From positions 28,718-92,717 of the forward strand of contig CAIYPF010000110.1 of NCBI GenBank assembly GCA_903928015.1: DNA of 64,000 nucleotides, given 5' to 3'. Of this stretch, positions 43,430 through 53,225 are shown in pieces (the first letter of the stretch is position 1; each line of letters opens with the position of its first letter). The notes beneath the pieces were generated by a model. It was given only the letters and a program-made list of their open reading frames with translations, was not told the DNA's origin and made no database searches. Origin of the DNA: an uncultured Gammaproteobacteria bacterium. GTDB taxonomy: Bacteria; Pseudomonadota; Gammaproteobacteria; Pseudomonadales; UBA5518. The translations under genes and the position numbers were made by a program.

Positions 43430-44304
43430 TGGACGCCCGCTTGTCCCGTTACCTGTTCGTCACGCTGGCGATACTGCTTGTCGTCTTCAACAGCATCTAC
43501 GTCATCCGCGAGACCGAGCGTGCTGTGGTGCTGCGCTTCGGCCGGCTCGTCGAGGCCGACACCGCGCCTGGCCTGCACGTGAAAGTGCCTGGCATCGACG
43601 AGGTGCGCACCTTCGACGCCCGAGTCCTCACCCTCGACTCCCAGCCCGAGAACTTCTACACCCTCGAGAAGAAGCGTCTCATCGTCGATTCCTACGCCAA
43701 GTGGCGCATCGAGGACGTCGAGACCTACTACCGCGCAACCGGCGGCGACGAGACCATCGCCAGGAACCGCCTTGCCGCGCGCACCAACGACGGCCTGCGC
43801 AACCAGTTCGGCAAGCGCCGTCTGAACGAGGTCGTCTCCGGCCAGCGCGAGCAACTGATGGCCGAACTCACGCGCGAACTGAATGACGCAGTCCGCTCAT
43901 CGCTCGGCATCCGTGTGATCGACGTGCGGGTCAAGAAGATCGACCTGCCCGACGACGTCAGCCAGTCGGTGTTCGACCGGATGTCGGCCGAGCGCGAAAA
44001 ACTCGCTCGCGAATACCGCTCGCGCGGCAAGGAAGAGGGCGAGAAGATCCGCGCAGACGCCGATCGTCAGGTCACGATCATCGAGGCCGAGGCCTACCGC
44101 GATGCGGAACTCATGCGCGGCGATGGTGACGCCAAGGCTTCGGGTATTTACGCCGATGCCTTCAGCAAGGACCCCGAGTTCTACGCCTTCACCCGCAGCC
44201 TGCGTGGCTACGAGCAGGCCTTCGGCAGCGGAAACGATGTGCTGGTGCTCGATCCGAAGAGCGATTTCTTCCGCTACCTCGACCGCCGCAGCGGCAATCG
44301 CTAG
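43429..44304 (+). CDS. hflC: FtsH protease modulator HflC
   Basis: 291 residues. Partner of HflK in the periplasm-facing SPFH complex. An N-terminal anchor (about 7-25, YLFVTLAILLVVFNSIYVI) is followed by RETERAVVLRFGR, VDSYAKWRIED and the coiled-coil region rich in Glu/Lys/Ala (EEGEKIRADADRQVTII). It overlaps hflK by 1 bp. The small DUF2065 gene starts 10 bp after it, as in many gammaproteobacteria. Confidence 0.96.
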   Translation: MDARLSRYLFVTLAILLVVFNSIYVIRETERAVVLRFGRLVEADTAPGLHVKVPGIDEVRTFDARVLTLDSQPENFYTLEKKRLIVDSYAKWRIEDVETYYRATGGDETIARNRLAARTNDGLRNQFGKRRLNEVVSGQREQLMAELTRELNDAVRSSLGIRVIDVRVKKIDLPDDVSQSVFDRMSAEREKLAREYRSRGKEEGEKIRADADRQVTIIEAEAYRDAELMRGDGDAKASGIYADAFSKDPEFYAFTRSLRGYEQAFGSGNDVLVLDPKSDFFRYLDRRSGNR

Positions 44305-44313
44305 GGCCTCTAC

Positions 44314-44499
44314 GTGTGGCACGAGTTCGCGATCGCGATGTGTCTCGTGCTGGTGATCGAAGGGGTGATGCCGTTCATCGCCCCGCGCGCCTGGCGGGGC
44401 ATGGTGACGACGGCGGCCGATCTCGATGATCGCGGCCTGCGTGTTGCGGGGCTCTGCAGCATGCTGGCGGGCACGGCCCTTCTCTATCTGGTGAACTGA
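44314..44499 (+). CDS. DUF2065 small membrane protein (YjeT-like)
   Basis: 61 residues with a GTG start. Two hydrophobic helices (about 5-25 and 43-60) are separated by APRAWRGMVTTAADLDDRGLR. This is the pattern of the DUF2065/YjeT family, which almost always follows hflC or purA-linked genes. Function unknown. It may belong to the HflKC-FtsH membrane complex, an inference from position only. Confidence 0.8.
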   Translation: MWHEFAIAMCLVLVIEGVMPFIAPRAWRGMVTTAADLDDRGLRVAGLCSMLAGTALLYLVN

Positions 44500-44542
44500 C
44501 GCCCCTTGCCGGGGCCCTGCGATTGCGAGCGAGGTGATGGCG

Positions 44543-45745
44543 ATGGGCGGCAATGGCGCCTCGATGCCCGGCGATGGCCGCTGGCTGCTTCCCGAAGGAA
44601 TCGAAGAACTGCTGCCGGCCGAGGCCCGCACGGTTGAGCACATGCGTCGGCAGCTTCTCGATCTCTGCGATCGCTGGGGCTACGAGCTGGTGATGCCGCC
44701 GTTGGTCGAGTTCACCGAATCCCTGCTGATCGGCCTTGGCCCTGATCTCGACCTCCAGACTTTCAAGCTCACCGACCAGATGTCCGGCCGCAGTCTGGGC
44801 GTTCGTCCCGACATCACGCCGCAGGTGGCGCGCATGGACGCACACAGCCTGCGCCGTGAAGGTCCTTCCCGACTTTGCTATGCCGGCAGCGTGCTGCATA
44901 CCCGCGCACGCTCGTCGCTGGCCTCGCGCTCGCCCATCCAGGTGGGCGCCGAGCTCTACGGTGACGCGAGCCTTGCTGCCGACATCGAGGTCGTCAGCCT
45001 GATGATCGAGATGCTCCGCGTTGCCGGAGTAGGGCAGATCACACTGGATCTGGGGCATGTGGGCATCTTCCGCTCGCTGATGGAGCACCTCGCCCTGCCC
45101 CAGGCGCTGGCAAGCGATCTGTTCGAGGCCCTGCAGCACAAGTCCGAGCCCTCCATCCGTGCCCTGCTGGCCGGAGCGGGCCTCGCACCGGAGCAAACGG
45201 CCATGCTGGGTCGTCTGGCCAGCCTGAACGGCGGGCGGGAAGTACTTGCCGAAGCAGCGACGCTCTTTGCGGGTGCGCCTTCCGGCATCACCGATGCCCT
45301 GCGTGCCCTGGGCGAAGTGGCCGACGCTGTCTCGGCGCGCGCGCCCGGCGTGACGCTGCACTTCGATCTTTGCGAGCTGCACGGCTACCACTACCACACG
45401 GGCCTTGTCTTTGCGGCTTATGCCCCGGGGCAAGGTGAGGCGCTCGCCAACGGCGGGCGTTACGATGACATCGGTCAGGTGTTCGGGCGTGCGCGCCCGG
45501 CCACCGGCTTCAACACCGACCTGAAGGCGCTGCTGCGTCTGGCGCGAGCGCGCCCCGTGGCGCAAAGTGCAGCCGTGTTCGTGCCACACGCGCTGGCTGC
45601 CAGCGCCTGGGACGAGATCCAGCGACTGCGTGCAGCCGGAGAGTGTGTGGTGCTGGGTCTGCCCGCAGAGGCGCGGCCGGCCCACTGCGATCGCGAGTTG
45701 CGGCCTGTTTCGGGCGGCGGTTGGGAACTCTGGATTCTGGAATAG
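44543..45745 (+). CDS. hisZ: ATP phosphoribosyltransferase regulatory subunit
   Basis: 400 residues, a histidyl-tRNA synthetase paralog that lacks aminoacylation and regulates the short form of HisG, the first enzyme of histidine synthesis. The class II core is seen (LLPAEARTVEHMRRQLLDL, FKLTDQMSGRSLGVRPDITPQVARM, ANGGRYDDIG). Three nearby starts are possible: GTG 44534, ATG 44537 and ATG 44543. The last gives the best spacing to GAGG. hisG itself is not in the window. hisZ-purA adjacency is typical of pseudomonads. Confidence 0.94.
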   Translation: MGGNGASMPGDGRWLLPEGIEELLPAEARTVEHMRRQLLDLCDRWGYELVMPPLVEFTESLLIGLGPDLDLQTFKLTDQMSGRSLGVRPDITPQVARMDAHSLRREGPSRLCYAGSVLHTRARSSLASRSPIQVGAELYGDASLAADIEVVSLMIEMLRVAGVGQITLDLGHVGIFRSLMEHLALPQALASDLFEALQHKSEPSIRALLAGAGLAPEQTAMLGRLASLNGGREVLAEAATLFAGAPSGITDALRALGEVADAVSARAPGVTLHFDLCELHGYHYHTGLVFAAYAPGQGEALANGGRYDDIGQVFGRARPATGFNTDLKALLRLARARPVAQSAAVFVPHALAASAWDEIQRLRAAGECVVLGLPAEARPAHCDRELRPVSGGGWELWILE

Positions 45746-47050
<1,305 letters not shown>

Positions 47051-47064
47051 GTCCGCTCAGACCC

Positions 47065-47085
47065 CGGCTCGGCACGGCCGAGCCG
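47065..47085 (+). terminator. Hairpin after purA
   Basis: A perfect 9-bp stem, CGGCTCGGC and GCCGAGCCG, encloses the 3-nt loop ACG, 15 bp after the purA stop. There is no T-run behind it, so it may be a weak terminator or an mRNA 3'-end stabiliser. Confidence 0.45.
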
Positions 47086-47151
47086 CAACGCCCTGGATCG
47101 GACGTCCCCCACAACCTGCAGCCCCATTCCCCGGGACGATATCGACGTCGG

Positions 47152-47179
47152 TTCCATTCCCGGGATTTGTGGTTATGAT
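47152..47179 (+). promoter_or_regulatory. Putative sigma70 promoter of the RRM gene
   Basis: TTCCAT and TATGAT are separated by 16 bp in the 244-bp purA-RRM gap. A start near 47186 would leave a leader of about 110 nt before the ATG at 47295. Such a long leader is common for cold-induced RNA-binding protein genes. Confidence 0.45.
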
Positions 47180-47294
47180 GACCCGGCCCCCGGTCGGAGT
47201 ATCCGGGTCGAGGGCTGTGTGCTGGTGCCACGGCGATCCTGGTGTCGGGGTCGTGTCACTGCTGACCGAGCCCGACACCTTGCGAGCAAATTTC

Positions 47295-47696
47295 ATGAAT
47301 ATCTATGTTGGAAACCTGCCGTACTCGGTACGCGACCAGGACCTGATGACCCTGTTCTCGGAGTACGGAAGCGTCTCCTCGGCCAAGGTGATCATCGACC
47401 GCGAGACCGACCGTTCCAAGGGCTTCGGTTTCGTCGAGATGTCCTCGGCAGACGAAGGCAGCAACGCGATCAACAAGCTGAACGGCTTCGAGTTCGCCGG
47501 TCGTGAACTGCGCGTCAACGAAGCCCGTCCCCGTGAGGAGCGTCCGCGCACCGGTGGTGGTGGCGGCTACGGCGGCCGTGGCGGCGGCGGTGGTGGTGGT
47601 GGTGGCTACGGCGGTGGCGGCGGTGGCGGCTACGGCGGTGCCGGTGGCGGCGGCGATGGTGGCAACGGCGGCGAGCGTCGTCCGCGTCGTTGGTGA
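47295..47696 (+). CDS. RRM-domain RNA-binding protein with Gly/Tyr-rich tail
   Basis: 133 residues. One RNA recognition motif (1-80) has RNP2 IYVGNLP and RNP1 KGFGFVEM, with intact aromatic RNA-stacking positions. Residues 88-133 are a low-complexity tail of glycine runs punctuated by Tyr and Arg (GGYGGRGG, GGYGGGG), ending RRPRRW. The layout resembles cyanobacterial and proteobacterial Rbp proteins and plant glycine-rich RNA-binding proteins. Such proteins act as RNA chaperones, often induced by cold. The frame is open upstream to 46935 inside purA; the ATG at 47295 is where the RRM begins. It separates purA from the tRNA-Leu/rnr region and is probably a lineage insertion. Confidence 0.9.
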   Translation: MNIYVGNLPYSVRDQDLMTLFSEYGSVSSAKVIIDRETDRSKGFGFVEMSSADEGSNAINKLNGFEFAGRELRVNEARPREERPRTGGGGGYGGRGGGGGGGGGYGGGGGGGYGGAGGGGDGGNGGERRPRRW

Positions 47697-47836
47697 TGCC
47701 TCGCGCGCAGTGATGCGCGCGCCTTGAATCCGCGGGCACGGAGCCCGCCCGCGGTCTCCCCGGGTGCAGCAACTGCGCCCGAGGGCTTCATTTACCCGGC
47801 GTGTGTCGGCCTGAGCATTTCTTGAGGAACCTCCCC

Positions 47837-49330
47837 ATGTCCGCAGTCAGCAGCAGCGACGACGCAAAGGCGTGGGTGGCACCTCCGCCGGGCGAGATCC
47901 TCGGTCACCCGCGCCCGCTCTGGATGCTGTTCAGCGCGGAGTTCTGGGAGCGGTTCTGCTTCTACGGTATGCGTGCCCTGCTCGCCGTTTATGTGGCGGA
48001 CACTTTTTTCGGTCATCTGCCAGAGGGGGAGGCCAACGAGCAGGCAAGCCTCACCTATGGCGGCTACACCGCAATGGTCTATGCCACAGGCATCCTTGGC
48101 GGCTTCATTGCGGACCGGTATCTCGGATACCAGCGCTCCATCCTGCTCGGCGGCGCATTGATGGCGGTCGGGATGTTCATGCTGCTGATCCCGGATCTGC
48201 AGTGGTTCCTGGTCGGGCTGGCAGTGATCGTGGCCGGAAACGGCCTTTTCAAGCCGAACATCTCGACCATGGTCGGCGCGCTCTACCCGCCCGGTGATCC
48301 ACGGCGGGATTCGGGCTTCACCATCTTCTACATGGGCATCAATGCAGGCGCTTTCTTTGCGCCCATCATCTGCGCCTCGGTGATCGGTGCCCGCTTCGGC
48401 AACCAGTACGGATTCCTCGCGGCCGGCATTGGCATGATCCTCGGCGTGCTGGTGTTCCAGTTCCGAGCGGGCATGCTGGGCCACATCGGCAGACCGCCGG
48501 CAGGCACGCAGGGCATGAAGCCGGTGCTGGTAGTGCTGGCGGGTGCCGTATTGCTCGTGCCGTTCGTCTATTTCCTGCTCAGCAAAAGTGCCCTGCTGGG
48601 CTATGTGATGGTCGGGCTCATGCTGCTGCTCGCACTCCACTTCGTGCTGAGCGGCATTCGCTCCGGCGACCGCGTACAGTTGCACCGCTACATCGCCATG
48701 CTGCTGCTGTTCCTGGCCAACTGCCTGTTCTGGGCCCTGTTCGAGCAGGCAGGTTCCTCGCTCAATTTCTTCGCCCGTGATTTCGTGGACGCGCCTTTCC
48801 ACTTCACGCTGTTCCAGTCCGCGAACCCGATGTTCATCCTGATCTACGCGCCGATCTTCGCCATGCTCTGGCCGGCGCTCGAGCGCCGCGGGCTCAATCC
48901 CTCGATACCGCGAAAGTTCGCGATCGCCCTGATCGGCGCGGGACTCGGCTTTCTGGTGCTGGTGATGGCAATCAATGCCACACCCGAGGGCGCGAAGGTG
49001 TTCTGGCTCGTCCTCGGCCTCACCTACATGCTCCACACCATGTCGGAGCTCTGCCTCTCGCCGATCGGGCTGTCCATGGTCACCAAGCTCGCTGCCTCGC
49101 GGGAAGTGGGGCTCGCGATGGGCGGTTGGTTCCTGTCGACTGCGATGGCCAATTACCTCGCCGGACTCATCGCTGCGGTAGCCTCCGGTGGGGGTGAGCA
49201 CGGGGCCGAGAGTTCGGTCGCGCAGTACGCGGGCACCTTCATGCAGCTCTGGTGGCTCGCACTGCTGATCGGCGGGGCGTTCTTCCTGTTCGCGCCGCTC
49301 ATCAACCGCTTGATGCACGGCGTCAAGTAA
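47837..49330 (+). CDS. POT-family proton-dependent oligopeptide transporter
   Basis: 497 residues with about 12-14 hydrophobic helices. It is a proton-coupled di- or tripeptide importer of the PTR2/POT family. The ExxERFxYY motif appears as EFWERFCFYGM, with one aromatic replaced by Cys. The second signature GNGLFKPNISTMVG is intact. The ATG at 47837 is preceded by GAGGAA at 47824-47829; the frame is open upstream to 47801. It lies in the gap before tRNA-Leu, where pseudomonads as I recall have no such gene. Confidence 0.9.
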   Translation: MSAVSSSDDAKAWVAPPPGEILGHPRPLWMLFSAEFWERFCFYGMRALLAVYVADTFFGHLPEGEANEQASLTYGGYTAMVYATGILGGFIADRYLGYQRSILLGGALMAVGMFMLLIPDLQWFLVGLAVIVAGNGLFKPNISTMVGALYPPGDPRRDSGFTIFYMGINAGAFFAPIICASVIGARFGNQYGFLAAGIGMILGVLVFQFRAGMLGHIGRPPAGTQGMKPVLVVLAGAVLLVPFVYFLLSKSALLGYVMVGLMLLLALHFVLSGIRSGDRVQLHRYIAMLLLFLANCLFWALFEQAGSSLNFFARDFVDAPFHFTLFQSANPMFILIYAPIFAMLWPALERRGLNPSIPRKFAIALIGAGLGFLVLVMAINATPEGAKVFWLVLGLTYMLHTMSELCLSPIGLSMVTKLAASREVGLAMGGWFLSTAMANYLAGLIAAVASGGGEHGAESSVAQYAGTFMQLWWLALLIGGAFFLFAPLINRLMHGVK

Positions 49331-49344
49331 GCGATCGCCGCGGC

Positions 49345-49644
49345 GCCGCGCGCTATCTGCGACGCATCGCGTCGCGCGCGGCGAACGCCCGGGCTACTGC
49401 CCGGGCCGGGAGTCCTCCGTCTACGGATGCTTCGGCCTGGACGTGGCCTGAGAAGCAAACGACGGAGAGGAGAGAGTGGTGCCCAGGAGAGGGTGAGCCG
49501 CGCGCTGTCTGCGACGCATCGCGTCGCGCGCGGCGAACGCCCGGGCTACTGCCCGGGCCGGGAGTCCTCCGTCAACGGATGCTTCGGCCTGGACGTGGCC
49601 TGAGAAGCAAACGACGGAGAGGAGAGAGTGGTGCCCAGGAGAGG
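49345..49644. repeat. 148-bp structured direct repeat ending in the 3' end of tRNA-Leu
   Basis: Two copies, 49345-49492 and 49497-49644, are offset by exactly 152 bp and differ at only two positions that I could find (near 49354/49506 and 49424/49576). The right end of each copy is the last 16 nt of tRNA-Leu including CCA, so the left copy carries a detached tRNA 3' end. Each copy holds several inverted repeats: GCGACGC/GCGTCGC with a 3-nt loop, GCCCGGGC/GCCCGGGC with a 4-nt loop, and a long hairpin with outer arms CTCCGTC/GACGGAG and inner arms GCTTC/GAAGC. The 514-bp gap between the POT gene and rnr holds otherwise only the tRNA and promoters. Confidence 0.9.
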
Positions 49645-49715
49645 ACTTGAACCTCCACTGCATTTCTACAACTAGTACCTGAAACTAGCGCGTCTACCAG
49701 TTCCGCCACCTGGGC
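49629..49715 (-). tRNA. tRNA-Leu (anticodon CAG)
   Basis: 87 nt with an encoded CCA. The acceptor stem is GCCCAGG/CCTGGGC with discriminator A. The D arm contains GGTAGACGCGC, as in leucine tRNAs. The anticodon stem CTAGT/ACTAG holds the loop TTCAGGT, so the anticodon is CAG, reading CUG. A long variable arm follows, and the T arm is GGAGG-TTCAAGT-CCTCT. It lies between purA and rnr, the place recalled from pseudomonads. It should supply the most used leucine codon in this GC-rich genome. Confidence 0.95.
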
Positions 49716-49753
49716 ACGGTGGGTCGGGGCGAACCCCTAAAGCGAGGCGGCGC

Positions 49754-49783
49754 AATGTACTGACCGCCCACCCGCACTGTCAA
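49754..49783 (-). promoter_or_regulatory. Putative sigma70 promoter of tRNA-Leu
   Basis: On the minus strand a perfect TTGACA (49778-49783) and TACATT (49754-49759) are separated by 18 bp, about 40 bp upstream of the tRNA 5' end at 49715. Confidence 0.6.
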
Positions 49784-49793
49784 TCCCTGTGTC

Positions 49794-49799
49794 TATAAT
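49794..49799 (+). promoter_or_regulatory. Putative -10 element of rnr
   Basis: A perfect TATAAT on the plus strand, back to back with the tRNA-Leu promoter. No good -35 is seen 16-18 bp upstream. It lies 50-75 bp before the possible rnr starts. Confidence 0.45.
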
Positions 49800-49867
49800 G
49801 GCCAGAACCCCGCTTTTCGCGGTGCAGCCCATCGGGTCGCGCCGTGCCCGCCCTCCCGGAGACTCCC

Positions 49868-52228
49868 TTGGCACCCACCCGCAAGCCACCTGCACCGCAC
49901 AATGAGCGCGATCCGCGCCAGGCCGACGAGGCCGCCCGCTACGAGAACCCCATCGCCAGTCGCGAATTCATCCTGATGACGCTCAGCAAGGCTGGCGTCC
50001 CGCTCACGCTCGAAGACCTCGCCGAGCGTCTCGCGCTCGAGACCGACGAGCGCCGCGAGGCCCTGCGCCGCCGGTTGCGCGCGATGGAGCGTGACGGGCA
50101 GATCATGCTGAATCGTCGCGGTGCCTGGTGCTCGGTCGAGCGGCTGTCGCTGGTGCGCGGCACCGTGCAAGCCACGCGCGACGGCTACGGATTCCTTGTC
50201 CCGGCCGAGGGCGGCGACGATCTGTACCTCCACGGCCGCCAGATGCGTCAGGTCTTTCACGGCGACGAGGTATTGGGGCAGGTGGTGGGCACCGATCAGC
50301 GCGGCCGCCCCGAGGCCACCATCGTCGAGGTGCTCAAGCGCAACACGCCGCGCATGGTCGGGCGCATCCGGCGCGGGCGAGGCCTGAGCTTCGTGCTTGC
50401 GGAGAACCCGCGCATCCAGCATGAAGTCATGGTGGCCGATGCAGACTGCATGGACGCCGCCGAAGGCCAGTACGTCACTGTAGAGATCCTCACGCCACCT
50501 TCGTTGCAGGCGCCGCCTACCGGCCGCGTGGTCGAGGTGCTGGGCGAGCACATGGCCCCCGGCATGGAGATCGAGGTGTCGCTGCGCATGCACGGCATCC
50601 CCTGGTCATGGCCCGAGGCCGTGGAGACCGAAGCCGCGGCGTTTTCCAGCGAGCCGCGCACCGCTGACAAGACCCGCCGCTTCGATCTGCGCGAGACCCC
50701 CTTCGTCACCATCGACGGCGAGGACGCCAAGGATTTCGACGACGCCGTCTTCTGCGAGCGCCGCGCGCGCAACGGCTGGCGCCTGCTGGTGGCGATCGCG
50801 GATGTCTCGCACTACGTGAAGCCCGGCACGGCGCTCGATCAGGAAGCCCGCACCCGCGGTACCTCGGTGTATTTCCCCGGTCGCGTGGTTCCCATGTTGC
50901 CGGAGCAGCTTTCCAACGGACTGTGCTCGCTCAAGCCGCAGGTCGACCGGCTCGCGCTGGTCTGCGAGATGGAGCTTTCGCGCACGGGGGAGCTCGGGAA
51001 ATTCGAGTTCTACGAGGCCGTCATCCGCTCCGCCGCGCGCCTTACCTACACCCGCGTTGCGGCCACGCTCGCTGGCGATGACGTGGGCATCGAGCCTGCC
51101 CTGGTGCCGCACATCAAGGAGCTGCACGCTCTCTATGCCGTCCTGCGCAAGGCGCGCGAGGCGCGCGGCGCCATCGATTTCGAGAGCAGCGAGACGCGCA
51201 TCGTCTTCGGGCTCGACCGCAAGATCGAGGAAGTCGTGCCTGTGGAGCGCAACGAGGCCCACAAGCTGATCGAGGAGTGCATGCTGAGCGCCAACGTTGC
51301 GGCGGCACGCTTCCTGGCGCGGCACAAGATCCCCGGGCTCTATCGCGTGCACGAGGGGCCGTCCGGAGAAAAACTGAAGAACGTGCGCAAATTCCTGGGC
51401 GAGCTCGGGCTCTCGCTGCGCGGTGGTGACACGCCGCAACCGGGCGATTACCAGCAACTGCTGGCCTCGGTCACGGAGCGGCCCGACCGCCACGTGATCG
51501 AGACGGTGATGCTGCGCTCGCTCTCGCAGGCGCGTTACCAGCCCGACAACAACGGTCACTTCGGTCTCAACTACGAGGGCTACGCGCACTTCACCTCGCC
51601 CATCCGCCGTTATCCGGACCTGATGGTGCACCGCGCCATCCGTGCCGTGATCCGCTCCGAGGAGCGCAGCGCCATGGTGCGCCGCGATCCGCGCATCAAA
51701 CCCCGTCCGCGCGCCGATCACTACCCGTACGACCTGCGCGCCGTGGGCGATCTGGGCGAGTACTGCTCCATGGCCGAGCGCCGCGCCGACGACGCCGTGC
51801 GCGACGTGATGGCGTGGCTCAAGTGCGAGTACCTGCAGGACCGCGTGGGCGAGGAATTCCCGGGCGTTATCAGCGGCGTCGCGGGCTTCGGCCTGTTCGT
51901 CGAGATCGGAGAGGTCTTCGCCGATGGCCTCGTGCACGTGAGCAGCCTGCAGAACGACTACTACACCTACGATGCCTCCGGGCAGCGCCTGATCGGTGAG
52001 CGTACGCGCCGGGTCTATCGCCTGGGTGATCGCGTGCGTGTGCAGGTGATGCGCGTGGATCTGGACGAGCGGAAGGTCGATCTGCAGATCGTGGAGGAGG
52101 GCGGCCCTGTTCCCGGCAAGCGTCAGGGGCTTCCGCCTCCTGCCTCACGCAAGGGCGACAAGACGCCGCGTAACGCCGGCCCCGGCAAGGGCGGGCGCGA
52201 CAAGCGTCGCGGGTCGCGCCGTCGATGA
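49868..52228 (+). CDS. rnr: Ribonuclease R
   Basis: 786 residues from a TTG at 49868, chosen because GGAG lies about 6 bp upstream. A GTG at 49844 in the same frame would add 8 residues but has no clear ribosome site. RNase R is a processive 3'-5' exoribonuclease for structured RNA. The order is helix-turn-helix start (SREFILMTLSKAG), cold-shock domains (VRGTVQATRDGYGFLVP), the RNB catalytic domain (DGEDAKDFDDAVF with the catalytic Asp cluster, FTSPIRRYPDLMVHR) and S1 (EEFPGVISGVAGFGLFVEI). A basic Lys/Arg tail follows. rlmB overlaps by ATGA. Confidence 0.95.
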   Translation: MAPTRKPPAPHNERDPRQADEAARYENPIASREFILMTLSKAGVPLTLEDLAERLALETDERREALRRRLRAMERDGQIMLNRRGAWCSVERLSLVRGTVQATRDGYGFLVPAEGGDDLYLHGRQMRQVFHGDEVLGQVVGTDQRGRPEATIVEVLKRNTPRMVGRIRRGRGLSFVLAENPRIQHEVMVADADCMDAAEGQYVTVEILTPPSLQAPPTGRVVEVLGEHMAPGMEIEVSLRMHGIPWSWPEAVETEAAAFSSEPRTADKTRRFDLRETPFVTIDGEDAKDFDDAVFCERRARNGWRLLVAIADVSHYVKPGTALDQEARTRGTSVYFPGRVVPMLPEQLSNGLCSLKPQVDRLALVCEMELSRTGELGKFEFYEAVIRSAARLTYTRVAATLAGDDVGIEPALVPHIKELHALYAVLRKAREARGAIDFESSETRIVFGLDRKIEEVVPVERNEAHKLIEECMLSANVAAARFLARHKIPGLYRVHEGPSGEKLKNVRKFLGELGLSLRGGDTPQPGDYQQLLASVTERPDRHVIETVMLRSLSQARYQPDNNGHFGLNYEGYAHFTSPIRRYPDLMVHRAIRAVIRSEERSAMVRRDPRIKPRPRADHYPYDLRAVGDLGEYCSMAERRADDAVRDVMAWLKCEYLQDRVGEEFPGVISGVAGFGLFVEIGEVFADGLVHVSSLQNDYYTYDASGQRLIGERTRRVYRLGDRVRVQVMRVDLDERKVDLQIVEEGGPVPGKRQGLPPPASRKGDKTPRNAGPGKGGRDKRRGSRRR

Positions 52229-52980
52229 GCACGGGCGAGTGGATCCACGGATTGCATGCCGTCGAGGCGATGGTCGAGCGCTCGCCCGGGCGTATCGAGG
52301 AAGTGCTGCTTGCGCCCGGTCGCCGTGACCAGCGCCTGCAGCGACTGCGCGAAAGCCTGCTGGCCGCGGGCGTAGTGGTCCACGAGGCGCGCAAGGACGA
52401 CTTCGATCGTCACGCCGCCGATGCCGTGCACCAGGGCGTTCTGGCGCGTGTGCGACCCACGGTTGCGCTCGGCGAAGACTGGCTCTTCGATACGTTGCTG
52501 CCCGGGCTCTCGGGCCCCGCGCTCTTGCTGGTTCTCGATGGCGTCACCGACCCGCACAACCTTGGCGCCTGCCTGCGCAGTGCCGACGCCTTCGGCGCCC
52601 ACGCGCTCATCGTGCCCAAGGATCATTCCGCGCCGCTCAATGCCACCGCTCGCAAGGCCGCCTCGGGTGCCGCCGATGTGTTGCCGCTGGTGAGCGTTAC
52701 CAACCTTGCCCGCGCGCTGCGCGCCTTGCAGGAAGCGGGTGTGTGGATCGTGGGGGCGGCGGGTGAGTCTGCCGCAGAGTTGCGCACGGTCGACCTGTGC
52801 GGCCCCATCGCGCTGGTGTTGGGCGCTGAAGGCCATGGCCTGCGTCGCCTTACCCGCGAGCATTGCGATTATCTTGCGGCCATTCCCATGTCTGGCTCGG
52901 TGAGCAGCCTGAACGTCTCCGTAGCGGCGGGCGTGTTCCTGTACGAGGCGGCGCGGCAGCGCGGAGCCAAGCGCGCGTAA
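52225..52980 (+). CDS. rlmB: 23S rRNA (guanosine-2'-O-)-methyltransferase
   Basis: 251 residues of the SpoU/TrmH family, which forms a trefoil knot and methylates G2251 of 23S rRNA. The N-terminal substrate-binding part (WIHGLHAVEAMVERSP) is the RlmB type. The three SpoU motifs are DPHNLGACLRSADAFGA, LVLGAEGHGLRRL and IPMSGSVSSLNVSVAAG. It overlaps rnr by 4 bp, as in many gammaproteobacteria. Confidence 0.96.
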   Translation: MSTGEWIHGLHAVEAMVERSPGRIEEVLLAPGRRDQRLQRLRESLLAAGVVVHEARKDDFDRHAADAVHQGVLARVRPTVALGEDWLFDTLLPGLSGPALLLVLDGVTDPHNLGACLRSADAFGAHALIVPKDHSAPLNATARKAASGAADVLPLVSVTNLARALRALQEAGVWIVGAAGESAAELRTVDLCGPIALVLGAEGHGLRRLTREHCDYLAAIPMSGSVSSLNVSVAAGVFLYEAARQRGAKRA

Positions 52981-53017
52981 CAGCGCGCCGAGGACACGAT
53001 TTCAGCGCGCCCCTATG

Positions 53018-53074
53018 GTCCCGGGCATGGCCCTCTCCTGCGGGGAATGGGTCGCTGGCATGGCCTGCTGCTGC
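53018..53074. repeat. Two degenerate REP-like hairpins
   Basis: The units at 53018-53041 and 53051-53074 keep the central GGCATGGCC core of the family seen at 9200, but with several arm mismatches. They lie in the 245-bp gap between rlmB and rpsF, before the rpsF promoter. Confidence 0.7.
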
Positions 53075-53115
53075 GGGCGGGCCACGGATCCTGTGCAAAA
53101 TCCTCAGGATCCGGG

Positions 53116-53145
53116 TTGCCTCGGCCCCGTTGGCCTCTCTAGAAT
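53116..53145 (+). promoter_or_regulatory. Putative sigma70 promoter of the rpsF operon
   Basis: TTGCCT and TAGAAT are separated by 18 bp. A transcript starting near 53152 would leave a leader of about 75 nt before rpsF, room for ribosomal protein autoregulation. Confidence 0.5.
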
Positions 53146-53225
53146 TCGCCCTCCCCGCGGTACCCTGCGGGGAATCTCCTTGCCTCACCGTCTGACGGGA
53201 GGCTTCCAAACCACGGGGAGTGACA

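Noticed and set aside
47065..47085. Strong rho-independent terminators after purA and rplI
   Set aside because: The stems are perfect but no T-run follows, so they are listed only as hairpins with modest confidence.
47515..47772. His/Arg-rich minus-strand frame opposite the RRM tail
   Set aside because: It is the complement of the GGC/GGT glycine codons and has no support as a metal-binding protein.
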